Positions 6,998-13,051 of a stretch of 13,051 bases of DNA are shown piece by piece. Within the stretch, counting starts at the first letter, position 1. Every line of letters begins with the position of its first letter. The stretch comes from Cyanobacteriota bacterium (GTDB lineage Bacteria; Cyanobacteriota; Cyanobacteriia; Phormidesmidales; Phormidesmidaceae), in contig JAQCKL010000060.1 in the NCBI GenBank assembly GCA_027592485.1, positions 1 through 13,051 on the forward strand. The letters are read 5' to 3'. The notes beneath the pieces are model-generated. The model saw nothing but the letters and a program-made list of their open reading frames with translations, did not search any database and had not been told where the DNA came from. The position numbers and the translations under genes are program-made.

Positions 6998-7187
6998 ACG
7001 TGGGATATGCAAAGTAGTGAATCTAGTGATAGAAGGACAACAAATAAGTGGGCAGTGAATGAAATCTAAACTAGGGGGTGGACAAGCTTGATACAGCGAA
7101 GGTTGATGTTTAATTAATGGGCTGACCGGAGTCAATTGCCCCTTCATCTCGCCATCAAGTCGTGTGAATGTTGGTTTCGAGCTAACC

Positions 7188-7227
7188 CATAAGCTTGCTC
7201 CTTGAGGAGGTTTAAGATAAGCTTATG
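7188..7227. repeat. Nested inverted repeat with CATAAGCTT arms
   Basis: CATAAGCTT (7188-7196) and AAGCTTATG (7219-7227) are perfect 9-bp arms enclosing a small CTCC-TTGA-GGAG stem (7198-7209). On the plus strand the GGAGG and the following ATG would precede a seven-codon frame (ATG at 7225, TAA at 7246-7248). The spacing from GGAGG to that ATG is long, so translation is doubtful. Confidence 0.4.
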
Positions 7228-7363
7228 CGTTTATTTAGTTTTGCTTAACTGATTACTAAGGTATCACTACCTTTCTGGCGAATCTAGGGGGTGTTTACGC
7301 AAGTTCATGGCTATTGATGAATCTTGCTTTTATGAACAATACTCTCCCCAGATGCTAGCGCCA

Positions 7364-7582
7364 TCACCGCAAAAAAGGCTTGCGATCGCGGCGATACCAA
7401 GCGGCCACATAGAGCAAAGCGGCCACCTGTAGGGGCAGGAGCAAGGCGTACCCCTTAATCACCATGGGTAAGTCTAACTGCGCTACACCGCTGAGGGTGC
7501 CGCCCCCCAGGGCGAGGGTTAATAACCACAGCTTGAGATGGCGGATTTTCAACACAAGTTCTGTTCCAATTGCAAACGACAA
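7364..7582 (-). CDS. Small two-TM membrane protein, unknown
   Basis: This frame of up to 72 residues encodes two hydrophobic segments (about residues 17-37 and 44-62) with a basic C-terminus (WYRRDRKPFLR) that should face the cytoplasm. I do not recognise the family. There is no ATG start before the first TM segment: the frame opens with TTG at 7582, and a GTG at 7555 is another option. It follows the DUF2752 gene by about 105 bases on the same strand. The hydrophobic pattern and positive-inside tail favour a real gene, but a chance frame cannot be excluded. Confidence 0.45.
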   Translation of the reverse strand: MSFAIGTELVLKIRHLKLWLLTLALGGGTLSGVAQLDLPMVIKGYALLLPLQVAALLYVAAWYRRDRKPFLR

Positions 7583-7687
7583 GCGCAGGACCAGCGGCTA
7601 TGGTTTTCGTGGAGTATGGGTTTGCTCTACCAATGGGCTCGCAGTCTTGTCCTAACTGGCAGACTGCCAACCCAGCTGTCCCAACCC

Positions 7688-8188
7688 TTACAGCGCCCTG
7701 GCCCCTTCCAACATGAATTGCCACCAACCCATCTGGTCTAAACCTAGGGGTAAAGCTGGATTGGCTAATAAGGCCCAGAGCCGGACACCGTAATAGCCTA
7801 GGGCCACAACCAAGAGGGTCAAAATACCCTTGTAGTGAACCAGGACAGCATAAACTGCCATCAAAGACCGTCGCCACAGCAGCTCAGTTAAAGCTGTAGC
7901 GACCATGGTGACGAAAAAGGCAAAAAAGAAGGGGCCTAATAGGTGGTATTGCAATGCCGTTGGGAGATCACCTCGGACCAAGGCCAGAAAAGAGCGGGTC
8001 AACCCACAACTGGGGGCAGGAAACCCAAAGGTGGCCTGGAATTGGCAGTCTGGGAAAGACAGATCCAGGCCCAAAAGGCTAACCCCTAGGGAAGCCGCGA
8101 TCGGAAACCCAAAGGTGGCAATAACCCAATACCGCCAAAACCTCTGTTGCAGCCGCTCCCTCTGGTTTAGCCAATGCAGGGGTGACAC
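7688..8188 (-). CDS. DUF2752 family membrane protein
   Basis: The conserved core FGFPAPSCGLTRSFLALVRG followed by a hydrophobic segment (YHLLGPFFFAFF) is diagnostic of DUF2752, a small integral membrane family with a conserved CG(L/M)TR motif and no known role. Three to four TM segments are visible. The GTG at 8188 is my preferred start: it lies one base after the stop of the TM2 gene, and everything further upstream in the frame overlaps that gene. This gives 166 residues. The frame opens further up at 8308, but that part reads as a shadow of TM2. The phrase ATFGFP occurs twice, 28 residues apart, in an exact 17-base DNA repeat. Confidence 0.75.
   Translation of the reverse strand: MSPLHWLNQRERLQQRFWRYWVIATFGFPIAASLGVSLLGLDLSFPDCQFQATFGFPAPSCGLTRSFLALVRGDLPTALQYHLLGPFFFAFFVTMVATALTELLWRRSLMAVYAVLVHYKGILTLLVVALGYYGVRLWALLANPALPLGLDQMGWWQFMLEGARAL
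8019..8119. repeat. 17-base direct repeat pair within the DUF2752 gene
   Basis: GGAAACCCAAAGGTGGC occurs exactly at 8019-8035 and again at 8103-8119, 84 bases apart and therefore in the same reading frame. Both copies encode ATFGFP on the minus strand. The second peptide copy (in protein order) belongs to the conserved CGLTR motif. The first lies in the N-terminal TM segment. Confidence 0.6.
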
Positions 8189-8189
8189 C

Positions 8190-8477
8190 CTAAAACCAGG
8201 GCTTTTTACCAGTGATGTAAGTGGCAACAAATTCCTCATCACTTTTGGTGAGATAAATAATACCCTCAGCCAAGCCAATGATGCCCATAGCCATAGTTGC
8301 AAAGGCACTCAGGCCAAAGGTACAGAGGGACAGGACCATTCCCCCAATGGTAACGCCCAGCATAATGCCGCCCTCTTGGGAATATCCCAGGATGAACTTG
8401 TGGATTCCAAATGCCCCTAGCAAAATGCCACAGATGCCTGCAGCCACCTTCTTATCTGCGCCACCAGAACTTGTCAT
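8190..8477 (-). CDS. TM2 domain protein
   Basis: The 95-residue protein matches the TM2 domain: a charged start, then KKVAAGICGILLGAFGIHKFILGY, a short GG turn, and a second hydrophobic stretch (GVTIGGMVLSLCTFGL). The FGIHKFILGY segment is the family signature (usually G.HRFYLG). TM2 proteins are small inner-membrane proteins whose bacterial function is mostly unknown. A third hydrophobic stretch (MAMGIIGLAEGIIYL) follows, as is common. The ATG at 8477 has AGGAG ten bases upstream. The stop is one base from the proposed DUF2752 start, which suggests coupled translation. Confidence 0.88.
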   Translation of the reverse strand: MTSSGGADKKVAAGICGILLGAFGIHKFILGYSQEGGIMLGVTIGGMVLSLCTFGLSAFATMAMGIIGLAEGIIYLTKSDEEFVATYITGKKPWF

Positions 8478-8552
8478 CTATGCCTGTCTCCTAAAAACAC
8501 ACTACCAGTGCATACATTACTCAAACATTGAAATCAGCGCCACTCTTTATAT

Positions 8553-8581
8553 TTCCAGAAAATAATTGTTTAATTCTGGAA
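8553..8581. promoter_or_regulatory. TTCCAGAA-N13-TTCTGGAA inverted repeat
   Basis: Perfect 8-bp arms at 8553-8560 and 8574-8581 lie between the DUF4282 stop and the TM2 start. The AT-rich spacer and lack of a T-run make it a poor terminator. It could be an operator for the TM2 gene, or a weak stem-loop ending the DUF4282 transcript. Confidence 0.4.
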
Positions 8582-8608
8582 TTAGATCGGGTTAGCTGCA
8601 GATTACGC

Positions 8609-8926
8609 CTACATGCCGCTGCCCAGCCCACGGGTGTTTTCGGCAATCTGGCGGTTACTCTCAGCGTTCTTAAAGGCCACAATCAAGGTCTCTAAACCCA
8701 CCCGCAAAAAGAGCAAATAGATAAAAAAGATGATCGGGGCCGCAACGAGGGCTGCAATACCTGAACCAAAGCCATTCGAAAAGCCTGCAATGACAATTGC
8801 CAAGGCCGCGATGCCCGTAGCAATAATGCCAATGATATAAAGGATAGCCACGAGACGAGGCGTGACAAACTTGGTAAAAGAAAAATCGAACAAACCCTCA
8901 AAAAAGCCACCGCTATTATTTGCCAT
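8609..8926 (-). CDS. DUF4282 family membrane protein
   Basis: The 105-residue product has the features of DUF4282: an N-terminal GFFEGLFDFSFTKFVTP segment, a TM helix (VAILYIIGIIATGIAALAIV), a glycine-rich turn, a second TM helix (AALVAAPIIFFIYLLFLRVG) and an amphipathic tail with ETLIVAFKNAE. The function of the family is unknown. DUF4282 proteins are small bacterial membrane proteins. The ATG at 8926 is chosen over a TTG at 8935 because AAAGG lies nine bases upstream and the family usually starts just before the FF.GLFDFSF motif. It heads a run of small membrane genes on this strand (DUF4282, TM2, DUF2752). Confidence 0.88.
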   Translation of the reverse strand: MANNSGGFFEGLFDFSFTKFVTPRLVAILYIIGIIATGIAALAIVIAGFSNGFGSGIAALVAAPIIFFIYLLFLRVGLETLIVAFKNAESNRQIAENTRGLGSGM

Positions 8927-9208
8927 GTGATTCAACCTTTAGGCGATCTAAATGAATTTTCGCAGCGGACTTGATTTTGAATCAGAGACATTAATTGGAC
9001 ATTAAAGGTCAGATTCAAATTTGCGGCCCCAGCTTAGCAAGAAGCTGCCCAGGGGTAAATTCGACCCTTACATCGTCATAAAACCCTGATAATATCCCCT
9101 GCGCCACCTCCGAAAGTATCTTGAAAGGCTAAAGCTGAGGAAAGGCTTAAGGTTTTATGCTGAATCTCAGCAAACTTCTTGATATTCAGGGGTTTTGGCT
9201 CTGCCCGT
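8927..9208. other. Intergenic region between CPBP protease and DUF4282 genes
   Basis: No gene is supported; a 60-residue reverse frame at 9258-9076 overlaps the protease end and looks random. An inverted repeat, CAGCTT-N6-AAGCTG (9030-9047), and a small GCTGA-ATC-TCAGC hairpin (9159-9171) may help end the protease transcript, but neither is followed by a clear T-run. The DUF4282 promoter is presumably here. Confidence 0.4.
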
Positions 9209-10738
9209 TTAGTTGGCGCTACTGCCCAACAGAAATAACCCCAGCATGGTGATACCATTCCAGGCGCTATGGAGCACCATGGGGGCTACGAGGTTGCGCG
9301 ATCGCGTATACACCACCCCCATTACCATGCCCAACACCATGAGGGGCAGCACTTCTGACAGGCTCAAATGGGCAGCGGCAAAGATCAAGCTGCTCAGGGC
9401 GATCGCCCCCCCCACCGGCATATACCGGGTCAGGGACGGCAACAGGAACCCCCGAAATAGGAATTCCTCAAACAAGGGCGCGGCGATCGCGGCGGTAAAG
9501 AAAAACACCCCCAGGGTAATCGGGTCCTGGGCTTCTAATACCGTTTGCAACAGGGGATTACTGCCCCCTTGGCCCTGCCACAGTTGTTGGTTGGCCAAGG
9601 ACACCGCCAGCATCAAGGGGAGGGCGACCAAGTAGCCGCCAACGCCCCACAGCCAGGCGCTACCGCTCAGCTTGAACTCAAACCAGCCCTTGGGCAAGGG
9701 CCGATAGGGACGGATGGAAATCGCCAACACCGCGATCGCCAACACCGCCATAAAAACGTAGTAGAGCAAGGCATAGAAGGCGCGGCCTCGACTGCCGAAG
9801 CTATTCAATACGCCGCCCAGGGGGCTGATCAGCAGGGGCACCATGATTTGCCCCGAGAACAGGAACCCCACCACTAAGACTTGCCAAATGGTTTCCCCCG
9901 CCCAGGGGGTCTCCCAGGGCTGGTTGCCATGGCGGGCCAGGAGCGATTTTGCCCCCTGCTGCAAGCGCTGCCACAGTAACCCCACCAGCAGGGCGATGCC
10001 CAGCACACAACCGATCACGGGCACTGCCCCCACCAGGGCTAAGGTGACCAAGGTGGTTTCGGCTCGCTGCTGCTCGGCCAGGTACAGCTGATCGAGGACG
10101 GCCCCTTGATCCGTTTGGATATAGAACTGGGTCAGGGCGCGGTTGCGAAACCAACCGTTGAGGGTATCGGTGAGGAGGCGATCGCTGTCGGGCTCCACCT
10201 TGCCCCCCTGCCACAAATCGGTCAACACTTGGGCGGTTTGCCAGAGGGGGCTGCCATTGGAACGGCGTGATTGCAGGGTCTGCCAAGCGGCGATCGCGGC
10301 GGCGGTATCCCCTTGCTCGGCTTGCAAAATGCCCAGACGTAAGTCCAGCACATCCAGCAATTCGGCTTGCTCTTTGTAGGCGGATTGTAAGCGGCGATCT
10401 TGGGTGACCGGCGCGTTGCCATCGGCCCCGGCCAAGATTTTGGTGGCCGTTGCCCGCACCTCGGTGTAGGCGTCTTGGGCTTTGGTGAGGGGGGCTTCCC
10501 CCAGTAAATTCTGCCGCAGCAGCTCGACTTGCTCGGGGGGGAACCCGTTGCCCTCCCATTCGGTGGCTTGGAGGAGTAAGTCGGTTTGGTACAGCTCTAG
10601 GCGACTGGCGACTTGGGGCTGGTTCCAGCTCCCGATCAGGGCTTGCCCCATAATCACGCTGACCAGCAGGGTCATAATGATCAGCATTAACCGCCGCAGG
10701 GGCGTGGGGAAGAGGGGAGCCGTTGCTTCTGGGGTCAT
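9209..10738 (-). CDS. CPBP family intramembrane metalloprotease
   Basis: The C-terminal half (about 285-505) is a CPBP/Abi (CAAX-protease-like) domain with motif 1 in PLFEEFLFRGFLLP (Glu424, Glu425, Arg429), motif 2 FAAAHLS (His457) and motif 3 HSAWNGI (His490, Asn494). These are the residues expected to hold the catalytic metal site in the membrane. The N-terminal half has one TM at about 15-35, a soluble helical region of about 190 residues, and a TM at 232-258. That long extension is common in cyanobacterial members, and its role is unknown. The ATG at 10738 is preceded by a run of C on the coding strand with no Shine-Dalgarno. The substrate is unknown; bacterial relatives process prenylated or bacteriocin-like peptides or act in immunity. 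Confidence 0.9.
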   Translation of the reverse strand: MTPEATAPLFPTPLRRLMLIIMTLLVSVIMGQALIGSWNQPQVASRLELYQTDLLLQATEWEGNGFPPEQVELLRQNLLGEAPLTKAQDAYTEVRATATKILAGADGNAPVTQDRRLQSAYKEQAELLDVLDLRLGILQAEQGDTAAAIAAWQTLQSRRSNGSPLWQTAQVLTDLWQGGKVEPDSDRLLTDTLNGWFRNRALTQFYIQTDQGAVLDQLYLAEQQRAETTLVTLALVGAVPVIGCVLGIALLVGLLWQRLQQGAKSLLARHGNQPWETPWAGETIWQVLVVGFLFSGQIMVPLLISPLGGVLNSFGSRGRAFYALLYYVFMAVLAIAVLAISIRPYRPLPKGWFEFKLSGSAWLWGVGGYLVALPLMLAVSLANQQLWQGQGGSNPLLQTVLEAQDPITLGVFFFTAAIAAPLFEEFLFRGFLLPSLTRYMPVGGAIALSSLIFAAAHLSLSEVLPLMVLGMVMGVVYTRSRNLVAPMVLHSAWNGITMLGLFLLGSSAN

Positions 10739-10847
10739 ACGGGGGGAGGCGGGGGAAGAAAGGGTTTGCGCTTTCCCACGCTATCAAGAACTGTTGAGGA
10801 ATGAGTAACAATCTCAGATCGCCCCCCATAAGCGGGGATGCGCGTCA

Positions 10848-10990
10848 GAGGCTGTTTGAAAAGCCTTTCACCGTTGCGTTGGCTACAGCGATCACCCAGG
10901 GAAAGCAGCGGCAACATAGGGGATCAAGCCTGTGTACTGACGGTCTGCCGTCTGATTGAATACTGACCTACCCCCTTTTCAAACAGCCTC
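10848..10990. mobile_element. MITE-like element with 16-bp terminal inverted repeats
   Basis: GAGGCTGTTTGAAAAG (10848-10863) and its exact complement CTTTTCAAACAGCCTC (10975-10990) bound a 143-bp segment without a gene. The three bases TCA occur immediately outside each end (10845-10847 and 10991-10993), as expected for a target-site duplication. A GAG start and a 3-bp TNA duplication fit the IS5 family (IS1031-like group). The element is too short to encode a transposase, so it is a non-autonomous MITE. It ends about 35 bases before the VOC gene. Confidence 0.75.
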
Positions 10991-11028
10991 TCAGGGCGGT
11001 GATGGTGAATGCGATGGGAGAACCTGAC

Positions 11029-11382
11029 ATGGCTACGGATCAAAAAATTGATTACATCGAGCTTCCAGCGGCGGATTTCGATGCCATTGAGGCGTTTTAC
11101 AGCGGTACGTTTGGCTGGGTATTTACGGATTTTGGGCCGGAGTATCGGGCTTTTTCGGATCAAAAGCTGGAGGGGGGATTCTACTCGTCTAACCTTTGCT
11201 CTCGAACGGATAACGGGGCGGCGCTGGTCATTCTCTATGGGGCGGATCTGGAGGGGACACGCGATCGCGTCCTTGCCCATGGGGGACGCATCTGCCAAGA
11301 GATCTTTGCATTCCCCGGTGGGCGGCGCTTCCACTTTTTGGACCCCCACGGTAATGAGTTGGCGGTTTGGTCAGACCAATAA
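11029..11382 (+). CDS. VOC (glyoxalase/bleomycin-resistance fold) family protein
   Basis: The 117-residue protein has the pattern of a single-domain VOC protein: a first strand (IDYIELPAADFDAIEAFYSGTF, with Glu in place of the more usual His), a middle ALVILYGADLEGTRDRVLAHGG, and a final FLDPHGNELAVWSDQ with the family's metal-ligand Glu. It is soluble. The substrate is unknown: members range from glyoxalases and dioxygenases to antibiotic-binding proteins, and this small type is usually annotated only as VOC. The ATG at 11029 is chosen because GGGAG lies eight bases upstream; in-frame starts at 10999, 11002 and 11014 are possible. A MITE end lies immediately upstream. Confidence 0.85.
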   Translation: MATDQKIDYIELPAADFDAIEAFYSGTFGWVFTDFGPEYRAFSDQKLEGGFYSSNLCSRTDNGAALVILYGADLEGTRDRVLAHGGRICQEIFAFPGGRRFHFLDPHGNELAVWSDQ

Positions 11383-11409
11383 CGCACTGCTCCAGATTCA
11401 GGATTATGC

Positions 11410-13020
11410 TTGGGAAAAATCTCCCTATTGTTGGCCATGGCCCCTGCCCCCAAGGTGCAATCTCAGACGGCGTTATCGGCCCGCGATCGCCAGCAACTGT
11501 TCGAGATCTTGCGAGGGTTACCCCCAGCGCAATTCGAGGCGCTGCTGTTTTCTCTGAATGCCGCCGCTGGGGTGGTGCCCAGTAGCCAAGCGGCCCAGGG
11601 CAATCGAGTGGCGGCGCTGTTGGACTGGGCGGCAGGCCCAACCGGCTGCGGTCTGCCACAGGTGCGAGACCTACTAGCCACCTATGTGCCGGAACTAGAG
11701 AACACCTTTGCGGATCCGGTCAGTGACACCTATTGGCTGGTGCCCTATACCCGCAACCCCTTCTTTACGGGGCGAGAGTCGCTGTTGCAAAACCTGCGGG
11801 AGACGTTGACCCAGAACAGTGCCGCCGCCCTTTCCCAAGTACAGGCGATCTCGGGGTTGGGGGGCATCGGTAAAACCCAAACGGCGGTGGAATATGTCTA
11901 CCGCTATCGCAGCGCATACGACGCGGTGTTTTGGGTGCGGGCCGATACGGCGTTGGAGCTGAGCAGCGGGTTTGTAGCAATTGCTCAACTGCTGAACCTG
12001 CCCCAGAAGAATGCCGAAAATCAGGATGACGTAGTGCAGGCGGTGAAGCTGTGGCTGAGTCGCAATGACAACTGGCTGCTGGTGTTTGACAACGCCGACC
12101 AGCCCGATTTAGTGCAGCCCTTCCAGCCCACAGATTCTCGGGGACATATTTTAATTACCTCGCGGGCTCAGGATTTCCAGGATTTGGGGATTGCCTGCCC
12201 GGTGGAGATGGAGACGCTGGACCCAGAAGAGGCGCTAGCTTTCTTGTTGCAGCGCACCGGGCGAGAAGAACTCGATAAAACCGATTCAGCCGTCCAGGCG
12301 GCGGCGCAACTGGCGGCAGAGCTGGGGTATTTGCCCTTGGCCTTGGAGCAGGCGGCGGCCTATATCGTGGCGAAAAAGGCCCGATTTCAGGACTATCTGG
12401 CCAGTTACCAAAAATTGAAGTTGAAGCGTCTGGAGAAGGCCAAACCGAAGCTGGGTAACTACCCGGACTCCGTTGCCACGGCTTGGACCTTGAATTTTCA
12501 GCAGGTGGAGGCCGCTGAGCCTGCCGCTGCGGATCTGCTGCGGGTGAGTGCGGTGCTCCACCCCGATGCCATCCCCTTTGAACTGTTGACCGAAGGGGGC
12601 AGCCAACTGGGGGAAGCTTTGGCGGCAGCCCTGGAAGATGCGGCTGAAGATCCGCTGATCGTGAACGAACTGCTGGAGCCCCTCTGCACCTACTCCCTAA
12701 TTCGGGTGGATCGCGCCAACCAGACCTACAGCATTCATCGCCTGGTACAGGATGTGGTTCGAGCGGACCTGGCGATGGCTGAAACGCTGCTGCTCTGGAT
12801 TGATCGCGCCGTATCCGCCGCCAACCAGCTTTTGCCCGAGGAAGATGAGACGGGGCTTGAATATCAAGACAGCTATGAAACCTGGCCCGTTTTAGAGCGG
12901 TTAACGCCCCATGGACAGGTCTTGATCCAAACCTGTCAGACCTCCTCTGTCTGCGAATCCTTAGCAGCGGCTCGACTCTTTAATGGCATCGGCGACTATC
13001 TAAGGGACCGAGGCCAATAA
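11410..13020 (+). CDS. STAND NTPase (EAD1-NB-ARC), truncated by an in-frame stop before its TPR repeats
   Basis: The N-terminal 20-92 region (LSARDRQQLFEILRGLPPAQ) resembles the effector-associated domain EAD1, which recruits partners by like-with-like contacts. The NB-ARC region follows: FFTGRESLL (118-126), P-loop GLGGIGKT (149-156), Walker B WLLVFDNAD (222-230), a sensor-like ILITSR, and LPLALEQAAAYI (308-319). A winged-helix region and a HRLVQ motif (His443) come next. The end, ARLFNGIGDYLRDRGQ, is the start of a TPR. The TAA at 13018 stops it at residue 536. The frame after it reads VLAEPLLEKA, the next part of a normal TPR, and is open to 13051. The start is TTG at 11410 (AGGA upstream) or ATG at 11437. 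Such proteins act as regulators or as immune sensors. Confidence 0.88.
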   Translation: MGKISLLLAMAPAPKVQSQTALSARDRQQLFEILRGLPPAQFEALLFSLNAAAGVVPSSQAAQGNRVAALLDWAAGPTGCGLPQVRDLLATYVPELENTFADPVSDTYWLVPYTRNPFFTGRESLLQNLRETLTQNSAAALSQVQAISGLGGIGKTQTAVEYVYRYRSAYDAVFWVRADTALELSSGFVAIAQLLNLPQKNAENQDDVVQAVKLWLSRNDNWLLVFDNADQPDLVQPFQPTDSRGHILITSRAQDFQDLGIACPVEMETLDPEEALAFLLQRTGREELDKTDSAVQAAAQLAAELGYLPLALEQAAAYIVAKKARFQDYLASYQKLKLKRLEKAKPKLGNYPDSVATAWTLNFQQVEAAEPAAADLLRVSAVLHPDAIPFELLTEGGSQLGEALAAALEDAAEDPLIVNELLEPLCTYSLIRVDRANQTYSIHRLVQDVVRADLAMAETLLLWIDRAVSAANQLLPEEDETGLEYQDSYETWPVLERLTPHGQVLIQTCQTSSVCESLAAARLFNGIGDYLRDRGQ

Positions 13021-13051
13021 GTCTTGGCTGAACCCTTATTGGAGAAAGCCT

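Larger units (their letters stand above)
6737..7363. other. Gene-free, structure-rich leader upstream of dnaE-N
   Basis: No convincing protein gene or tRNA is visible. The region holds ATATCTAGA twice (6845-6853 and 6886-6894), a 19-nt palindrome, a G-quadruplex motif on the minus strand, a 37-nt hairpin and a nested inverted repeat near 7188-7227, each described separately. The dnaE-N promoter should lie here, but I could not assign -10/-35 boxes. I see nothing specific in 7000-7187 or 7230-7363. Confidence 0.5.

Noticed and set aside
7455..7877. 140-codon minus-strand frame in the small membrane-gene cluster
   Set aside because: It overlaps the DUF2752 3' end and the 2-TM gene out of frame, and its composition is scrambled with scattered Cys and Arg.
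6951..8082. CCCAAAAGGCTAA present at 6951 and again at 8070
   Set aside because: A 13-base match in unrelated contexts (non-coding and inside DUF2752) with no extended similarity; probably chance.
9801..10829. 342-codon minus-strand frame overlapping the CPBP gene
   Set aside because: Arg/Pro/Ala-rich with no hydrophobic or family pattern, while the overlapping frame has clear CPBP motifs.
1..13051. CRISPR array, tRNA, rRNA or tmRNA
   Set aside because: No regularly spaced repeats and no tRNA-like or rRNA-like conserved segments were found on either strand by reading.

Overview
This window comes from a cyanobacterium. The direct evidence is the split-intein form of DNA polymerase III alpha (DnaE), the many HIP1 octamers (GCGATCGC; I counted about sixteen, for example at 388, 572, 1533, 2121, 3927, 6627, 9483 and 11483), and several gene families typical of that phylum. 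The genus cannot be fixed from this stretch. A Leptolyngbya-like or other moderately GC-rich lineage would fit.

Layout. 1-255: a short REP-like repeat end and leader sequence. 256-1104 (+): an HD-domain phosphohydrolase. 1218-6736 (-): the most notable locus. dnaE-N (N-extein plus N-intein half) is followed on the same strand by three small genes and then by dnaE-C (C-intein half plus C-extein). The three genes are a PD-(D/E)xK nuclease-like protein, a 92-residue helical protein and a 3-TM membrane protein. The whole set has operon-like spacing. The two halves are in the original order and only about 1.5 kb apart, whereas the classical Synechocystis halves lie far apart. A nuclease-like gene starts 14 bases after the N-intein stop, where an unsplit intein would carry its homing endonuclease.

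6737-7363: about 630 bases without a convincing gene but rich in structure. It holds a G-quadruplex motif on the dnaE strand, a 37-nt hairpin, a 19-nt palindrome, a direct repeat and a nested inverted repeat. 7364-8926 (-): four small membrane proteins (an unknown 2-TM protein, DUF2752, TM2 domain, DUF4282), possibly expressed together. 9209-10738 (-): a CPBP-type intramembrane protease with a large N-terminal extension. 10848-10990: a MITE-like element with 16-bp terminal inverted repeats and a TCA duplication. 11029-11382 (+): a VOC/glyoxalase-fold protein. 11410-13020 (+): a STAND/NB-ARC NTPase with an EAD1-like N-terminal domain, cut by an in-frame TAA at the start of its TPR region while the frame continues open to the window end.

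How it fits together. The two DnaE halves must associate and trans-splice to give a polymerase of about 1177 residues. Placing both in one apparent operon would give coordinated synthesis. The inserted genes look like cargo: parts of them are more AT-rich than the flanking dnaE sequence, and one is nuclease-like. The arrangement recalls the 'fractured gene' loci described from environmental metagenomes, in which split-intein halves flank a free-standing endonuclease gene. That comparison is inference; the gene order and motifs are read directly from the sequence.
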